A stretch of DNA of 64,000 nt from an uncultured Arachnia sp. (GTDB lineage Bacteria; Actinomycetota; Actinomycetes; Propionibacteriales; Propionibacteriaceae), in assembly GCA_947499145.1 (NCBI GenBank), contig CANMNB010000003.1:248001-312000 (forward strand), given 5' to 3'. This document shows positions 24,887 to 36,899 of this stretch, in pieces. The notes beneath the pieces were generated by a model. That model saw only the letters and a list, made by a program, of their open reading frames with translations, did no database searches and was not told the origin of the DNA. A program made the translations under genes and the position numbers. How positions within the stretch are numbered: the first letter of the stretch is position 1; each line of letters starts with the position of its first letter.

Positions 24887-25981
24887 GAGCTGGATCAGCA
24901 CGTCGCGGTGTACGACGGGGCGCAGGTGCTCGTCTCCCGGCAGCTCAGCGCTTCGACGTCCGGCAACCCCGGCGATCTCATCCGAGGAGTAGCTGGTGAA
25001 CCCACGCGCGAAGGGACGGCCCTCCGCATCGACCACGTCCACCGGGTCGCCCTCCCCGAACGTGCCGTGGACGGCAACCACGCCCGCGGGCAGCAGCGAC
25101 GCGTGACGCTGGGCCAGCGCGCGGCGGGCACCGTCGTCGACGACGAGTTGCCCGCGCGTCTCGGCTGCGTAGGCGAGCCACAGCAGTCGGCGGGGCCGCC
25201 GCTTGCGCGTGGCCGGGAAGAACGTCCCCACGGCTCCGCCAGCGACGGCAGCGTCGAGGAGGTCGGCATGGGTCAGCAGGACCTGGACCCCCGCTTGGGA
25301 GGCGATCTGGGCAGCTTCCAGCTTGGTCCGCATGCCTCCGGTCCCCACCTTGGAGCCGACCCGCGAGGTGTCGGCCACCAGTGCGTCGAAGTCGGCGACC
25401 TCGGTGATCAACTCGCTGTCCGGCTCGTCCGGATGAGCTGTGAACAGCCCCTCCACATCGCTCAGCAGAAGAAGCGCGTCGGCGCGCACGAGGTGGGCGA
25501 CGAGGGCGGCCAGCCGGTCGTTGTCACCGAAGCGGATCTCGTGGGTGGCCACGGTGTCGTTCTCGTTGATGATGGGCACCACCCCGAGCCGGAACAGGCG
25601 GGAGATGGTGTTGAGGGCGTTGCGGTAGGTGGTGGGTCGCAGCACGTCCTCCACCGTCAGCAGGAGCTGTGCCACCAGCACGCCGTGGGCGGCGAAAGCG
25701 TCCGCGTAGTGCCTGATGAGGATGCCCTGCCCGACTGCCGCCGCGGCCTGCTGGGTCTCGAGGTCGCGGGGTCGGCGACGCAGCCCCAACGGACCCAGCG
25801 CCGCGGCGATGGCCCCCGAGGTGACGAGCACCACACGTTTGCCCTCCTCGTGCAGGCGCGACAGGGTGCCCGCCAGGGACTCGACGCGGTCCTCGTCCAG
25901 CGTTCCGTCCGGCATCGTGAGCGACGAGGACCCCACCTTGATCACGAGCCGCTGGGCGGCCGCGATGCCATCACGGTTCAA
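24884..25981 (-). CDS. proB: Glutamate 5-kinase
   Basis: A 365-residue amino-acid kinase phosphorylating glutamate, the first step of proline synthesis. [12 protein letters not shown] is the N-terminal phosphate loop, [19 protein letters not shown] the substrate region and [16 protein letters not shown] a conserved block. A PUA domain occupies the last ~85 residues, giving the usual length. The start is TTG 25981, overlapping the obg 3' end by 11 nt. The ATG nearby (25971) is out of frame, and upstream in-frame starts lie deep within obg. Confidence 0.93.
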   Translation of the reverse strand: MNRDGIAAAQRLVIKVGSSSLTMPDGTLDEDRVESLAGTLSRLHEEGKRVVLVTSGAIAAALGPLGLRRRPRDLETQQAAAAVGQGILIRHYADAFAAHGVLVAQLLLTVEDVLRPTTYRNALNTISRLFRLGVVPIINENDTVATHEIRFGDNDRLAALVAHLVRADALLLLSDVEGLFTAHPDEPDSELITEVADFDALVADTSRVGSKVGTGGMRTKLEAAQIASQAGVQVLLTHADLLDAAVAGGAVGTFFPATRKRRPRRLLWLAYAAETRGQLVVDDGARRALAQRHASLLPAGVVAVHGTFGEGDPVDVVDAEGRPFARGFTSYSSDEIAGVAGRRSAELPGDEHLRPVVHRDVLIQL

Positions 25982-27470
25982 CGTCGTCCTCGTCCTCGGG
26001 CTGGTAGCCGGTGGCGGCGTGGTCCACCGCCTGCTTGGCGGCATGGTACTCCGCATCCATCTGGCGACGACGACGGGCCGCGGGACGTTCCGTCTCCAGC
26101 CGGGCGTCCTCGCCGCGCCGGGACAGGATCTCGGCGCCGATCTCCACCTGCGGTGCGAAGTCGAAGACGACGGCGTCCTCACCGCCGATGGCGACGGCAT
26201 CCCCGGCCCGGGCCCCCATCTCCAGGAGGCGGTCCTCCACGCCGAGGCGGTTGAGGCGGTCGGCGAGGTAGCCGACGGCCTCCGCGTTGTTGAAGTCGGT
26301 CTGCCGGATCCAACGCTCAGGCTTCTCGCCCCGCACTCGCCACAGGAAGCCGCCGGTGTCATCGCCCTGCCGCTTGATGGTGAACTCCTCGACGGCCTTG
26401 GCGCGACCGACCGGCCTGGGGCGAATCACCGGCCGCTCGGCGACAGGCTCGGCCAGCGCCTGGCGACGGGCCTGCACGACCTCGGCCATCGCGAACTTGA
26501 GGTCCTGGAGGCCCTCGCCGGTCTTGGTCGAGATCTCGAAGACGCGGTGCCCGAATCGTGCGAGCTCCGGCCGCGCCAGCTCCGCGAGGTCAGGCGCGTC
26601 GGGGAGGTCCATCTTGTTCAGGGCGATCATCCTGACGCGGTCCTCGAGTCCCCCATGTGCCTCCAGCTCGGCCTCGATGACCTCGAGGTCCCCGATCGGG
26701 TCGCGGCCCGGCTCGTAGGTGCCCAGGTCGATGACGTGGACGATGGCCTGGCAGCGCTCGATGTGTCGCAGGAAGTCGAACCCGAGGCCGCGGCCCTCGG
26801 AGGCGCCCTCGATCAGACCCGGCACGTCGGCGACGGTGTAGGTGACGTCACCGGCCACCACGACGCCGAGGTTCGGCACCAGCGTGGTGAACGGGTAGTC
26901 GGCGATCTTGGGCCGCGCGCGTGAGATGGCCGCGATGAGGGACGACTTCCCGGCGCTCGGGAAACCGACGAGGCCCACGTCGGCGACCACCTTGAGTTCG
27001 AGCTGGAGCTGTCGCTGCTGACCCTCCTCACCGAGGAGCGCGAATCCCGGCGCCTTGCGCGACGACGACGCGAGGGCGGCGTTGCCCAGACCCCCCTTGC
27101 CGCCCAGGGCGGCCACGTACTCCTCGCCGGGCCGCGTGAGATCCGCCAGTAGCTCTCCGGTGGCGGCATCGGTGATGACGGTCCCGGAGGGGACCGGCAG
27201 GACGACGTCCTCGCCCTTGGCGCCGTGCTGGAGATCGCCCTTGCCCGGCTGGCCGTTGGTGGCCTTGCGCACGGACTGCCGGTGGTACTCCACAAGCGTG
27301 GTCAGGTTGTCCTCGACTCGGAAGACGACCGAGCCGCCGTCGCCGCCGTTCCCCCCGTCCGGGCCGCCGAGCGGCTTGAACTTCTCACGCCGGATGGACG
27401 CGATGCCGTGACCGCCGTTGCCGGCCTGGACCGTCAGCTTGACGCGATCGACGAATGACGGGATCGCCAT
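25971..27470 (-). CDS. obg: GTPase ObgE/CgtA
   Basis: A 499-residue GTPase acting in 50S assembly and stress control. The Gly-rich Obg fold occupies the first ~158 residues ([27 protein letters not shown]). The G domain carries G1 [12 protein letters not shown]3 DVPGLIEGA and G4 NKMD. A C-terminal OCT domain and an acidic tail follow, as in actinobacteria. ATG 27470 follows GGGGGCATC. It is downstream of rplU-rpmA, separated by a hairpin terminator, and is coupled to proB. Confidence 0.96.
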   Translation of the reverse strand: MAIPSFVDRVKLTVQAGNGGHGIASIRREKFKPLGGPDGGNGGDGGSVVFRVEDNLTTLVEYHRQSVRKATNGQPGKGDLQHGAKGEDVVLPVPSGTVITDAATGELLADLTRPGEEYVAALGGKGGLGNAALASSSRKAPGFALLGEEGQQRQLQLELKVVADVGLVGFPSAGKSSLIAAISRARPKIADYPFTTLVPNLGVVVAGDVTYTVADVPGLIEGASEGRGLGFDFLRHIERCQAIVHVIDLGTYEPGRDPIGDLEVIEAELEAHGGLEDRVRMIALNKMDLPDAPDLAELARPELARFGHRVFEISTKTGEGLQDLKFAMAEVVQARRQALAEPVAERPVIRPRPVGRAKAVEEFTIKRQGDDTGGFLWRVRGEKPERWIRQTDFNNAEAVGYLADRLNRLGVEDRLLEMGARAGDAVAIGGEDAVVFDFAPQVEIGAEILSRRGEDARLETERPAARRRRQMDAEYHAAKQAVDHAATGYQPEDEDDVEP

Positions 27471-27563
27471 GATGCCCCCTGGGTGTGGAGTTGGGTCACG
27501 AGATTACCGCGCCGCGACGCCGACGCCGGGGACGTCGGCCGGGAGTGGTCCCGCAGGAACGAC

Positions 27564-27600
27564 ATCAGGCAGCCCCCGGGAGGCCCGGGGACTGCCTGAT
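27564..27600 (-). terminator. Hairpin between rpmA and obg
   Basis: ATCAGGCAG (27564-27572) pairs with CTGCCTGAT (27592-27600), and CCCCGGG pairs with CCCGGGG inside, with one C/A mismatch and a 3-nt loop. It lies 22 bp after the rpmA stop. This is a likely full or partial terminator separating the ribosomal genes from obg-proB. Confidence 0.7.
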
Positions 27601-27622
27601 GGATATGCAGTGTGGGTGAGGC

Positions 27623-27880
27623 TCAGGCCTCGACCGGTGCGATGTTGACGACGCGGCGGCCGCGCTTGACACCGAACTCGACGTGCCCGGGAACGAGCGC
27701 GAAGAGGGTGTCGTCGCCACCGCGGCCGACGCCGTCGCCCGGGTGGAAGTGGGTGCCGCGCTGGCGGACGATGATCTCGCCGGCGCCGACGAGCTGGCCG
27801 CCGAAGCGCTTCACGCCGAGGCGCTGCGCGTTGGAGTCACGACCGTTCCGCGTCGAGGACGCGCCCTTCTTGTGTGCCAT
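27623..27880 (-). CDS. rpmA: 50S ribosomal protein L27
   Basis: An 85-residue ribosomal protein near the peptidyl-transferase centre. [20 protein letters not shown] and [17 protein letters not shown] are diagnostic. The N-terminus lacks the cleavable extension found in Firmicutes. It follows rplU by 11 bp in the usual rplU-rpmA-obg order. Confidence 0.97.
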   Translation of the reverse strand: MAHKKGASSTRNGRDSNAQRLGVKRFGGQLVGAGEIIVRQRGTHFHPGDGVGRGGDDTLFALVPGHVEFGVKRGRRVVNIAPVEA

Positions 27881-27891
27881 GAGTCAGCCCC

Positions 27892-28200
27892 TCAGCTCTC
27901 GATGCCGGTGATCTTCACCTGGGTGTACCGCTGGCGGTGACCCTGGCGCTTCTTGTAACCGGTCTTGTTCTTGTACTTCAGAATCCGGATCTTGGGACCC
28001 TTGGTCTGGCCGAGCACCTCGGCCGTGACCTGGACCTTGCCGAGTCCCTTGCTGTCGGAGGTGACCTTGCCGTCCTCCACGAGCAGCAGGGGCTGCAGGT
28101 TGACGGTACCGCCGACCTCTTCGGACACCAGGTCGATGTCCAGGATGTCACCAACAGCAACCTTGTGCTGGCGTCCGCCGTTGCGCACGATCGCGTACAC
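27892..28200 (-). CDS. rplU: 50S ribosomal protein L21
   Basis: A 102-residue 23S-binding ribosomal protein. It begins [18 protein letters not shown] and ends with [18 protein letters not shown], both diagnostic. It is the first gene of the rplU-rpmA unit. It is separated from rne by 154 bp, with a GC hairpin just after the rne stop. Confidence 0.97.
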   Translation of the reverse strand: MYAIVRNGGRQHKVAVGDILDIDLVSEEVGGTVNLQPLLLVEDGKVTSDSKGLGKVQVTAEVLGQTKGPKIRILKYKNKTGYKKRQGHRQRYTQVKITGIES

Positions 28201-28336
28201 GCCTGACCTACCTTCTCAGTTTCATTCTCTGACTGGTGAACGGGCTCCGAAAGGAGTCCGGTTCGGGTGGGCGCCGGCCGCGCGCGATGTCCGCGGAGCC
28301 AAATGCACCGATGGACAACTCTACGCGGCCGGCGTC

Positions 28337-28354
28337 GGCCGGGTCAAACCGGCC
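28337..28354 (-). terminator. Possible terminator after rne
   Basis: GGCCGG and CCGGCC (6 bp, loop of 6) lie immediately after the rne stop codon. There is no U-run. Weak evidence because alternative pairings exist in the same GC-rich stretch. Confidence 0.3.
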
Positions 28355-31111
28355 TCACTCCTGCTGGGACTTGCCGTTCTTGGCCTCGTCCGAGCCCTTG
28401 CCTCGATTGTCATCGGAGGACCGGCGCCGGCGTGAGCCGCCCCGGCTGGTGTGGCTCGTCCTGCGCTCCCCGCCGTCGGCCTGGGCCTGGGAGTCCACGG
28501 GCTCGTCGTGGCTGATGTAGCCCGAACCGTTGCAGCACTCGCACTTCTCGGTGAACGCCTCCGCGAGTCCGGTTCCGATCTTCTTCCGGGTGAGCTGCAC
28601 GAGGCCGAGGCTCGTGACCTCCGCCACCTGGTGACGTGTGCGGTCGCGGCCGAGGCACTCGACGAGCCGCCGCAGCAGCAGCTCGCGGTTGCTCGGCAGG
28701 ACCATGTCGATGAAGTCGATGACGATGATGCCGCCGATGTCGCGCAGCCGGAGCTGGCGGACGATCTCCTCCGCAGCCTCCAGGTTGTTGCTGGTCACGG
28801 TGGCCTCGAGGTTGCCCCCCGAGCCGGTGAACCGGCCGGTGTTGACGTCGACGACGGTCATCGCTTCGGTCCGGTCGATCACGAGCGAGCCGCCGGAGGG
28901 CAGGAAGACCTTCCGGTCCAGCGCCTTGGCGATCTGCTCATCGATCCGGTACTTCGCGAACACGTCGCGCCCGTCGTCGGAGGCCTCGAACCGCTCCAGT
29001 CGTTCCGCCAAGTGTGGGGCGACGTGCGAGACGTAGGCGCTGATGGCGTCGTAGCTGTCCTCCGGTCCACCGTTGCCCTGCACCACGAGCCTGGCGAAGT
29101 CCTCCGTGAAGAGGTCACGCACGATCCGGAGGGTGAGGTCCGGCTCCGCATACAGCGCCTCCGGCGCCCGGCCGGCCTTGGCCTTCTTGTCGATGACCTG
29201 CCACTGCGCCTTCAGGCGATTGACGTCCCGCACGAGTTCCTCGGTGCTCGCCCCCTCGGCCGCGGTCCGCACGATGACGGACTCGTCGTCGGAGATGAGG
29301 TCGGCAAGGATGTCGCGCAGCCGTGCTCGCTCGGTGTCGGGGAGCTTGCGGGAGATCCCGGAGAGGTGGCCACCCGGCGAGTAGACGATGTAACGGCCGG
29401 GCAGGGAGATGTGACCGGTCAGCCTGGCGCCCTTGGCCCCCACGGGGTCCTTGGTCACCTGGACCAGGACGGACTGCCCGGACTTGAAGACCTTCTCGAC
29501 CTTCCGGTCCTCGGCGGAGACGCCGAAGTTGTCCCAGTCCACCTCGCCGGCGTAGAGCACGGCATTGCGTCCGCGACCGATGTCGATGAACGCCGCCTCC
29601 ATCGAGGGCAGCACGTTCTGGACACGGCCCAGGTAGATGTTGCCGATCAGCGACGTGGCGGATGCCCGGTCCACGTAGTGCTCGACGAGGATCCCGTCCT
29701 CGATGACCGCGAGCTGCGTGTAGTCGTCGGCCTGTCGGATCACCATGGTCCGGTCCACCGACTCGCGGCGCGCGAGGAACTCCGCCTCGCTCAGGATCGG
29801 GGCACGCCGACGGCCGGCGGCGCGGTTCTCCTTGCGGCGCTGGCGCTTGGCCTCCATCCGCGTGGATCCCTCGATGCCGGTGATCTCGTCGTTGCTGCTG
29901 GTGGAGTCGTCCCCGGAACCGGATCCCCCGCTGCGACGGCGGCGGCGACGACGACGCCGGGTGCTGCTGCCCTCGTCGCCCTCGGAGGCGTCACCGTCGG
30001 ACGACTCGTCGGACTCGGAGTCGGCGCCGTCATCGGACCCTGCGGAGTCCTTGTCGTCGTTGTCGCTGTCGTCGGCGTCATCCGCATCGTCGGATCGCTG
30101 GCCGGCGCCCCGGCGACGGCGGCGGCCCCCGCGACGGCGGCGACGGCGGCTGGGGCGATCGTCGTCGGAGTCGCTGGAATCGTCGTCGTCCGAGTCCTCG
30201 TCGCTGTCGTCCTCGTCGTCGTCGGCGTCCTGGTCGCCCTCGTCCGCGGGTTCGGTGTCCTCGTCGTCGGTGTCGTCGAGGTCCGCGTCCTCATCGTCCG
30301 ACTCGTCGTCACCCTCGGACGTGAAGCCGCCCGAGGCGATGGCCCCGGCCAGGGCGTCGAGCTGGGCCTGCCGGCTGTTGCCCACAGCGAAGGGATCTGC
30401 GACCAGGGAGCGGGAGCGTGCGTTCTGCTCCGCCATGCGCAGCGCGGCGGCGATGGCGTCCTCCTGCGCCGTCTCCTCGCCGGCGGGCAGTTCCTCGGCC
30501 GTCGACGGCGAGTCCTCTGCGGTGACGATGGCTGCGGACTCCCCGGCCCGGGTCTCGTCAGCACCGATGGCCTGCTCCGGCAGCGTCGGCTCGTCGCGCA
30601 CAGGATCCGCGGCGGCGGCGGCGCGGCTGCTGCGACGACGACGGGTGGCCGGCTTGGTGGGCGCCGCCTCGTCAGCGACCTCGGCGCTCGCGTCCGGAGT
30701 GGCGGCTGCGCGTCGGGTGGCGCGCTTCCGAGGTGTCGTTTCGCCGTCGACCTCGGGGGACTCGGCATCGGCGCTGCCGCTGGATCGGCGGGTGCGACGG
30801 GGGCGCTCGGCGGGCTCATCAGCCGCTGCGGGCGTCTCCGGCTCGGCGGCGGGGACCGGCTCCGGCGTTGACGTCGGGCGGGACGCACGACGGCGGCGAG
30901 TGGCGGGTGCGACCTGCACGTCGGCGGCGGGCGCCGCATCTGGCTGAGGGGTGCTCTCGGCGGCCGGCCGGGTCACCGGCACCTCCGTGGGCACCTCCAC
31001 AGGCCTGGGTGCCCCCGCGGGGCGCGACGCGGCACGACGTCGCCGGGTGGGCTGGGGGCTCTCCGTCCCCTCCGTCGAGGAGGTCGTGGATTCGTTCTCG
31101 TTGTCGAGCAT
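28355..31111 (-). CDS. rne: Ribonuclease E/G
   Basis: A 918-residue endoribonuclease initiating mRNA decay and rRNA/tRNA processing. The first ~440 residues are a disordered region rich in Arg, Asp/Glu and Ser with arginine patches, which in actinobacteria precedes the catalytic core. An S1 domain (YLGRVQNVLPSMEAAFIDIG) and the RNase H/DNase I-like catalytic part follow: VDVNTGRFTG has the first metal-binding Asp and IIVIDFIDM the second. The zinc link is KCECCNGSGYI. A basic tail ends the protein. ATG 31111 follows TTAGGAGCC; an in-frame start 21 nt upstream lacks a ribosome site. Confidence 0.95.
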   Translation of the reverse strand: MLDNENESTTSSTEGTESPQPTRRRRAASRPAGAPRPVEVPTEVPVTRPAAESTPQPDAAPAADVQVAPATRRRRASRPTSTPEPVPAAEPETPAAADEPAERPRRTRRSSGSADAESPEVDGETTPRKRATRRAAATPDASAEVADEAAPTKPATRRRRSSRAAAAADPVRDEPTLPEQAIGADETRAGESAAIVTAEDSPSTAEELPAGEETAQEDAIAAALRMAEQNARSRSLVADPFAVGNSRQAQLDALAGAIASGGFTSEGDDESDDEDADLDDTDDEDTEPADEGDQDADDDEDDSDEDSDDDDSSDSDDDRPSRRRRRRGGRRRRRGAGQRSDDADDADDSDNDDKDSAGSDDGADSESDESSDGDASEGDEGSSTRRRRRRRRRSGGSGSGDDSTSSNDEITGIEGSTRMEAKRQRRKENRAAGRRRAPILSEAEFLARRESVDRTMVIRQADDYTQLAVIEDGILVEHYVDRASATSLIGNIYLGRVQNVLPSMEAAFIDIGRGRNAVLYAGEVDWDNFGVSAEDRKVEKVFKSGQSVLVQVTKDPVGAKGARLTGHISLPGRYIVYSPGGHLSGISRKLPDTERARLRDILADLISDDESVIVRTAAEGASTEELVRDVNRLKAQWQVIDKKAKAGRAPEALYAEPDLTLRIVRDLFTEDFARLVVQGNGGPEDSYDAISAYVSHVAPHLAERLERFEASDDGRDVFAKYRIDEQIAKALDRKVFLPSGGSLVIDRTEAMTVVDVNTGRFTGSGGNLEATVTSNNLEAAEEIVRQLRLRDIGGIIVIDFIDMVLPSNRELLLRRLVECLGRDRTRHQVAEVTSLGLVQLTRKKIGTGLAEAFTEKCECCNGSGYISHDEPVDSQAQADGGERRTSHTSRGGSRRRRSSDDNRGKGSDEAKNGKSQQE

Positions 31112-31226
31112 GTGGCTCCTAAGGCGTAGCACGCTACGCGTGATCGGCGCAGCGAACTGCGCTTCAAGACAGACGGTCTACGAGGACCGGCCTTGGGAGC
31201 CGCGGTCGAAAGACTTTCGTCGCGGT
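31112..31226 (-). promoter_or_regulatory. Structured rne 5' leader
   Basis: A 220-bp gap lies upstream of rne. A 6-bp perfect hairpin (GCGTAG/CTACGC, 31124-31139) abuts the ribosome site. A longer one at 31200-31226 pairs CCGCG...CGAA with TTCG...CGCGG. E. coli rne is autoregulated through leader hairpins. A similar device here is inference. Confidence 0.4.
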
Positions 31227-31331
31227 ACTGGACCCAGGCGGCCCACGGCGGCACCGGCGGTGCGTGACCTGCCCACATTGTTCCACAGATCACGGTTGGA
31301 TAACGACTGGACCGGCGGCGCGTCGCGAGCG

Positions 31332-32039
31332 TCACCCTCGGGACTGGAGCGGGTCCAGGATCTCGTCGCCCTCGAGGACGCCCTGCCGGAGGCGCTCCAG
31401 CAGCGGGGCCACGCCGGGCACCCGGGGGTCCACCTGCCGCAGCGCACCCACCACGTCGTCCGGCCGAACGGCGGGCACCAGGTGGCGCAGCCGCAGCAGC
31501 ACCGTGTCGTCACCCACAGCTGTGACCGCCACGATGGCCCCCAGCACGTCGAAGCGGCGCAGTCCGTTCTTGGTCATGCGCTCGACCGGGAACTCGTCAT
31601 GTGTCGCCAACCGCGCGACGGCGTCGGCGAGGATGCCGGGAGCGGCCGGCAGCGTGATGCGCCAATCGGAGGCCTGCAACAGTTCGGTCAGGGACTCCCC
31701 CGTCGCGTTGCTCGCCGCCAACACCACGAACCCAGGAGGGAGGACCTCGTTGAGTGCGGACATCACCTTCGCCGGGTCACAGTGCTGGCTCAGCCCGAGT
31801 TCGACGTACTCGGCCTCGGAGGCCGCCGAGGTGGGCGAGGCGTTGGCGTAGGAGATGCGCGGGTGCGGGGTGAAGCCGGAGGAGTACGCCATGGGGATGG
31901 AGGCGCGCCGCAGGGCACGCTCGAGCGCCCGACCGACGTCGCGGTGCGAGCTGAAACGCGCCGGTCCGCGCTTGGCGTAGCGCAGACGGAGCTTCTGCAC
32001 GGGCGGCGCCTGCTGCACCGGTGGCTGTCGCTGTCCCAC
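31332..32039 (-). CDS. TIGR03936 / DUF2344 family radical-SAM-linked protein
   Basis: A 235-residue protein of a family that occurs either fused to, or next to, TIGR03960 B12-binding radical SAM proteins. The signature is LRLRYAKRGPARFSSHRDVGRALERALRRA followed by SSGFTPHPRISYANA. GTG 32039 gives the conserved N-terminus; longer frames run into the MFS promoter. The TIGR03960 partner lies at 33454-35400 on the same strand, with an MFS gene inserted in the opposite direction. rne follows downstream. The biochemical role is not established, and RNA modification is a guess from the association with rne and ribosomal genes. Confidence 0.82.
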   Translation of the reverse strand: MGQRQPPVQQAPPVQKLRLRYAKRGPARFSSHRDVGRALERALRRASIPMAYSSGFTPHPRISYANASPTSAASEAEYVELGLSQHCDPAKVMSALNEVLPPGFVVLAASNATGESLTELLQASDWRITLPAAPGILADAVARLATHDEFPVERMTKNGLRRFDVLGAIVAVTAVGDDTVLLRLRHLVPAVRPDDVVGALRQVDPRVPGVAPLLERLRQGVLEGDEILDPLQSRG

Positions 32040-32113
32040 GAGACGGCATTCTAGGAGGTGGGCCCGCTGCGCGGCTTCGCCTATGCTGAGCGCGCCCGAT
32101 CGACGGAGGTGTG

Positions 32114-33316
32114 GTGGAAACCCGCTCATTCACACGCGATGCCTGGCTGCCGCTCCTCGCGGTGCTGTTGCTGGCGTTCAATCTGCGACCCGTGGCCATC
32201 TCGGTGGGACCCGCCCTGACGGCCATCAGTCGCGACCTCGACATGAGCGGAACCGCGGCCGGGATCCTCACGTCACTGCCCGCGCTCGCGTTCGCCGTGT
32301 TCGGCGCCCTGGCACCCGAGTTGTCGCGACGCATCGGTCCCCACCGCACCGTGGGCATCGCGCTGGTCGTCCTCATCGTCGGCCAGGCGTCCCGGGCGCT
32401 CGTGACGTCTCCCGGGGCCTTCCTCCTCCTGTCCACGGTGGCGCTGGCGGGGATGGCGCTCGCCAATGTGCTGCTCCCGACCCTGGTGCGCCTCCACTTC
32501 CCCCACCGGGTGGGGCTGGCGACGTCGCTGTACTCGCTCACCATGACGATCGGCGTCACTGTCGCCAGCGCGGGCACCATCCCGCTGGCCAACTCGTTGG
32601 GGGGATGGCGGGGCGCGTTCCTCGCAGGCACGGGGATCGCCGTCGCCGCCCTCATCGTGTGGCTGCCCATGCTGCGCTACGCCGTCGGGATCCACGGCCG
32701 ACCAGCCAACGACGGCGCCGTGACACTGCAGCAGGTGGCCCGGACCCGGATGGGCTGGTACATGGCCGTCTTCTTCGGCGTCCAGTCCGCACAGGCGTAC
32801 ACGATTTTCGGCTGGCTGCCCACCATCTTCCAGGACGCGGGACTCGACGAGGTCACGGCCGGCCTCATGCTGGGCATCGCCACCGGAGCGGGCATCATTC
32901 CCGCCTTCATCGTGCCCACCTACGCGACACGTGTCCGGGAACCCGTGGGGCTCTTCCTGACGATCATGGCCTTTCTTGCCAGCGGCTACCTCGGACTCCT
33001 GCTGGCGCCGACGTCGGTCCCCTGGCTGTGGGCCATCTGCCTGGCCCTCGGCACGGCCTCATTCCCGCTCATCCTGGCCCTCCTGGGGCTGCGCGCCAGG
33101 ACATCGTCGGGGACGGCAGCCCTCTCCGGGTTCGCGCAGTCCGTGGGATACCTGATCGCTGCGGCTGGTCCGGTCGCCGTCGGGGTGATGTACTCCCGGC
33201 TCGGCGACTGGACCGTACCGCTGCTGACGCAGCTCGGGCTCGTGGTGCCGATGGTCTGGGTGGGGATCCAGTGCACCCGACAGTGGACGCTCGAGGACGG
33301 CATCCCGAGCCGCTGA
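32114..33316 (+). CDS. MFS transporter, CynX/NimT-like
   Basis: A 400-residue permease with twelve predicted helices. FNLRPVAISVGPAL in helix 1 is typical of the CynX/NimT (cyanate or nitroimidazole) branch. PELSRRIGPHRT between helices 2 and 3 is the MFS loop. GTG 32114 is preferred over GTG 32111 because GGAGG at 32105-32109 is too close to the latter. A TATGCT -10 lies at about 32081. It interrupts the TIGR03960-TIGR03936 pair in the opposite orientation. The substrate is unknown. Confidence 0.85.
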   Translation: METRSFTRDAWLPLLAVLLLAFNLRPVAISVGPALTAISRDLDMSGTAAGILTSLPALAFAVFGALAPELSRRIGPHRTVGIALVVLIVGQASRALVTSPGAFLLLSTVALAGMALANVLLPTLVRLHFPHRVGLATSLYSLTMTIGVTVASAGTIPLANSLGGWRGAFLAGTGIAVAALIVWLPMLRYAVGIHGRPANDGAVTLQQVARTRMGWYMAVFFGVQSAQAYTIFGWLPTIFQDAGLDEVTAGLMLGIATGAGIIPAFIVPTYATRVREPVGLFLTIMAFLASGYLGLLLAPTSVPWLWAICLALGTASFPLILALLGLRARTSSGTAALSGFAQSVGYLIAAAGPVAVGVMYSRLGDWTVPLLTQLGLVVPMVWVGIQCTRQWTLEDGIPSR

Positions 33317-33407
33317 CACGGCCCTCGACATGGCCGGTTTGCGACGTCGGCGGACGGACCGTCAACAGCGGGACTCGGTGTTCGAAATTCGGAAGCGGAC
33401 GGGGGAA

Positions 33408-33426
33408 GATCAATGCCTGATCGATT
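33408..33426 (+). terminator. Weak hairpin with T-run after the MFS gene
   Basis: GATCA and TGATC pair (5 bp, loop of 5) and are followed by GATTTT, one of very few T-runs in this window. It sits in the 137-bp convergent gap between the MFS gene and the TIGR03960 gene. Confidence 0.3.
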
Positions 33427-33453
33427 TTCGGATCCGCGGCGCTAGGTTGCGGC

Positions 33454-35400
<1,947 letters not shown>

Positions 35401-35451
35401 GGCCGCCTCAGGATAACCGGACGACCCCGGACTGGGAAGCGGTCTCGGGTC

Positions 35452-36495
35452 TCAGCCGGGACCGCCCGCCGACCCCGGTGCGGCATGAGCGACGACGCCG
35501 CCGCGCCGCGCCTTGCGGTCCAGCCAGAGCGCGACGGCGCCGAGGATGACGACCTGGACGAGCATCCACGGACTCCCCACGCCGGCTGAACGGTCGAAGA
35601 CTCCGTCGAGGTCCATGAACGGCACCAGTGCCAGGGCGAGCATGTTGTTGGCGACGTGGAGCGCGACGGCCACCTCCAGGCCGCCCGTGCGCCACGTGAT
35701 CCACCAGAAGAGCAACCCCATCGTGAAGTAGATGATGTTCAGCCACAGGTCACCGGCGCCGTGCAGGAACATGAACACCGTGCTGGTGGCGAGCGCGGAC
35801 AGCGCCAGGCCCACGCCGCGGGAGGGGATGATGGACGCGACCGCGCGGCCCAACACGCCCCGGACGAGGTACTCCTCGCCGGCAGCCTGGAAGGGGGTCA
35901 CGAGCATCACGGCGATGAGGAACCACCAGGTGTCGTCATTGACTCGCAGGTCCAGGCTGTCCCAGCCCTCAAGCGTCTGGCTGCCGAGGACGTAGATGGC
36001 CACCCCGACGAGGCTGACGAGCAGGGCACGGCCGAGCCAACCCCAACGCACGCGTCCCTCGACGGAGTGGATGTAGCGGGCGGGCTGCCCGACCAGTCGG
36101 CCCAGGAGGAGGGCGAGCACGATCATCAGCCCGAGGGACGCGCTGTTGGCCACGAAGAGGACGGGGGTTACGTCGCCCTCCAGGAGACCATTCATCACGT
36201 CCTCGATGCCGGCCGGGTCCCGAAAGCCCTCGACGAGGAAGCCGACGATGATGACGGCGGTGGAGATCACGAAGAAGCCGACCACCCCGAGGATGACGGC
36301 CAAAATGGGCTTCCAGATGGGGATGCCCGGGGCGCGCCAGAACCGCATGTAGTCGCGCGGTTCAACGGGAAGCCGCGGGGCGCGGGAGGGGGCCACAGGA
36401 CGCGGCGGACCCCACGTCCCGGGCACTCCGGGCGAGGTCGGCGCCGGCTGCGTGCCCGGCGCCTGCGGTGGGGGCCAGGGCCCAGACTCGCTCAT
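35452..36495 (-). CDS. CPBP-family intramembrane metalloprotease
   Basis: A 347-residue membrane protein: a Pro-rich cytosolic N-terminus of ~50 residues, then about eight helices. The CPBP/Abi motifs are all present: EEYLVRG, FMFLHG and HVANN supply the Glu and His metal ligands. ATG 36495 overlaps the ndk stop (ATGA). It ends the operon folC-DUF4233-ndk-CPBP. Family members process prenylated proteins or act in bacteriocin immunity. The role here is unknown. Confidence 0.85.
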   Translation of the reverse strand: MSESGPWPPPQAPGTQPAPTSPGVPGTWGPPRPVAPSRAPRLPVEPRDYMRFWRAPGIPIWKPILAVILGVVGFFVISTAVIIVGFLVEGFRDPAGIEDVMNGLLEGDVTPVLFVANSASLGLMIVLALLLGRLVGQPARYIHSVEGRVRWGWLGRALLVSLVGVAIYVLGSQTLEGWDSLDLRVNDDTWWFLIAVMLVTPFQAAGEEYLVRGVLGRAVASIIPSRGVGLALSALATSTVFMFLHGAGDLWLNIIYFTMGLLFWWITWRTGGLEVAVALHVANNMLALALVPFMDLDGVFDRSAGVGSPWMLVQVVILGAVALWLDRKARRGGVVAHAAPGSAGGPG

Positions 36496-36899
36496 CCTCG
36501 CGGGAACCAGAGGGCGATCTCGGCCTCCGCCGACTCCGGAGAGTCCGAGCCGTGCACGGCGTTCTCCCGGACCGAGGTCGCGTGGTCCGCCCGGATCGTG
36601 CCCGGGGCGGCCTCCGCTGGATCGGTGGCGCCGTGGATGGTCCGGACGCGTCGAACGGCGTCCGGACCCGAGACGACGACGGCGACCACCGGTCCCGACG
36701 TCATGAACTCCCGCAGCGGCGGATAGAAGTCCCGCTCCAGGTGGGCCGCGTAGTGCCGGTCGGCGAAGTCGCCGTCGATGCTGCGCATCTCGATGGCCTC
36801 CAGGCCCAGACCCTCCCGCTCGTAGCGGGACAAGATCTCGCCGACGATGCCAGCGCGCACCGCATCGGGCTTGATGATGACGAAGGTTCGTTCGGTCAT
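36492..36899 (-). CDS. ndk: Nucleoside diphosphate kinase
   Basis: A 135-residue kinase balancing NTP pools. The phosphorylated His lies in NAVHGSDSPESA, with ERTFVIIKPDAV at the N-terminus. ATG 36899 overlaps the DUF4233 stop, and its own stop overlaps the CPBP gene. The order folC-DUF4233-ndk is conserved in actinobacteria. Confidence 0.97.
   Translation of the reverse strand: MTERTFVIIKPDAVRAGIVGEILSRYEREGLGLEAIEMRSIDGDFADRHYAAHLERDFYPPLREFMTSGPVVAVVVSGPDAVRRVRTIHGATDPAEAAPGTIRADHATSVRENAVHGSDSPESAEAEIALWFPRG

Noticed and set aside
28242-28259. Hairpin GGGCTCC-GAAA-GGAGTCC upstream of rplU
   Set aside because: It folds well only on the plus strand. On the transcribed minus strand it has an A/C mismatch, so a leader function is doubtful.
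28451-30871. Very long forward frame antisense to rne
   Set aside because: It is the complement of the acidic, repetitive N-terminal region of RNase E and yields Val/Leu/Gly-rich sequence with no family match. rne itself has conserved catalytic motifs.
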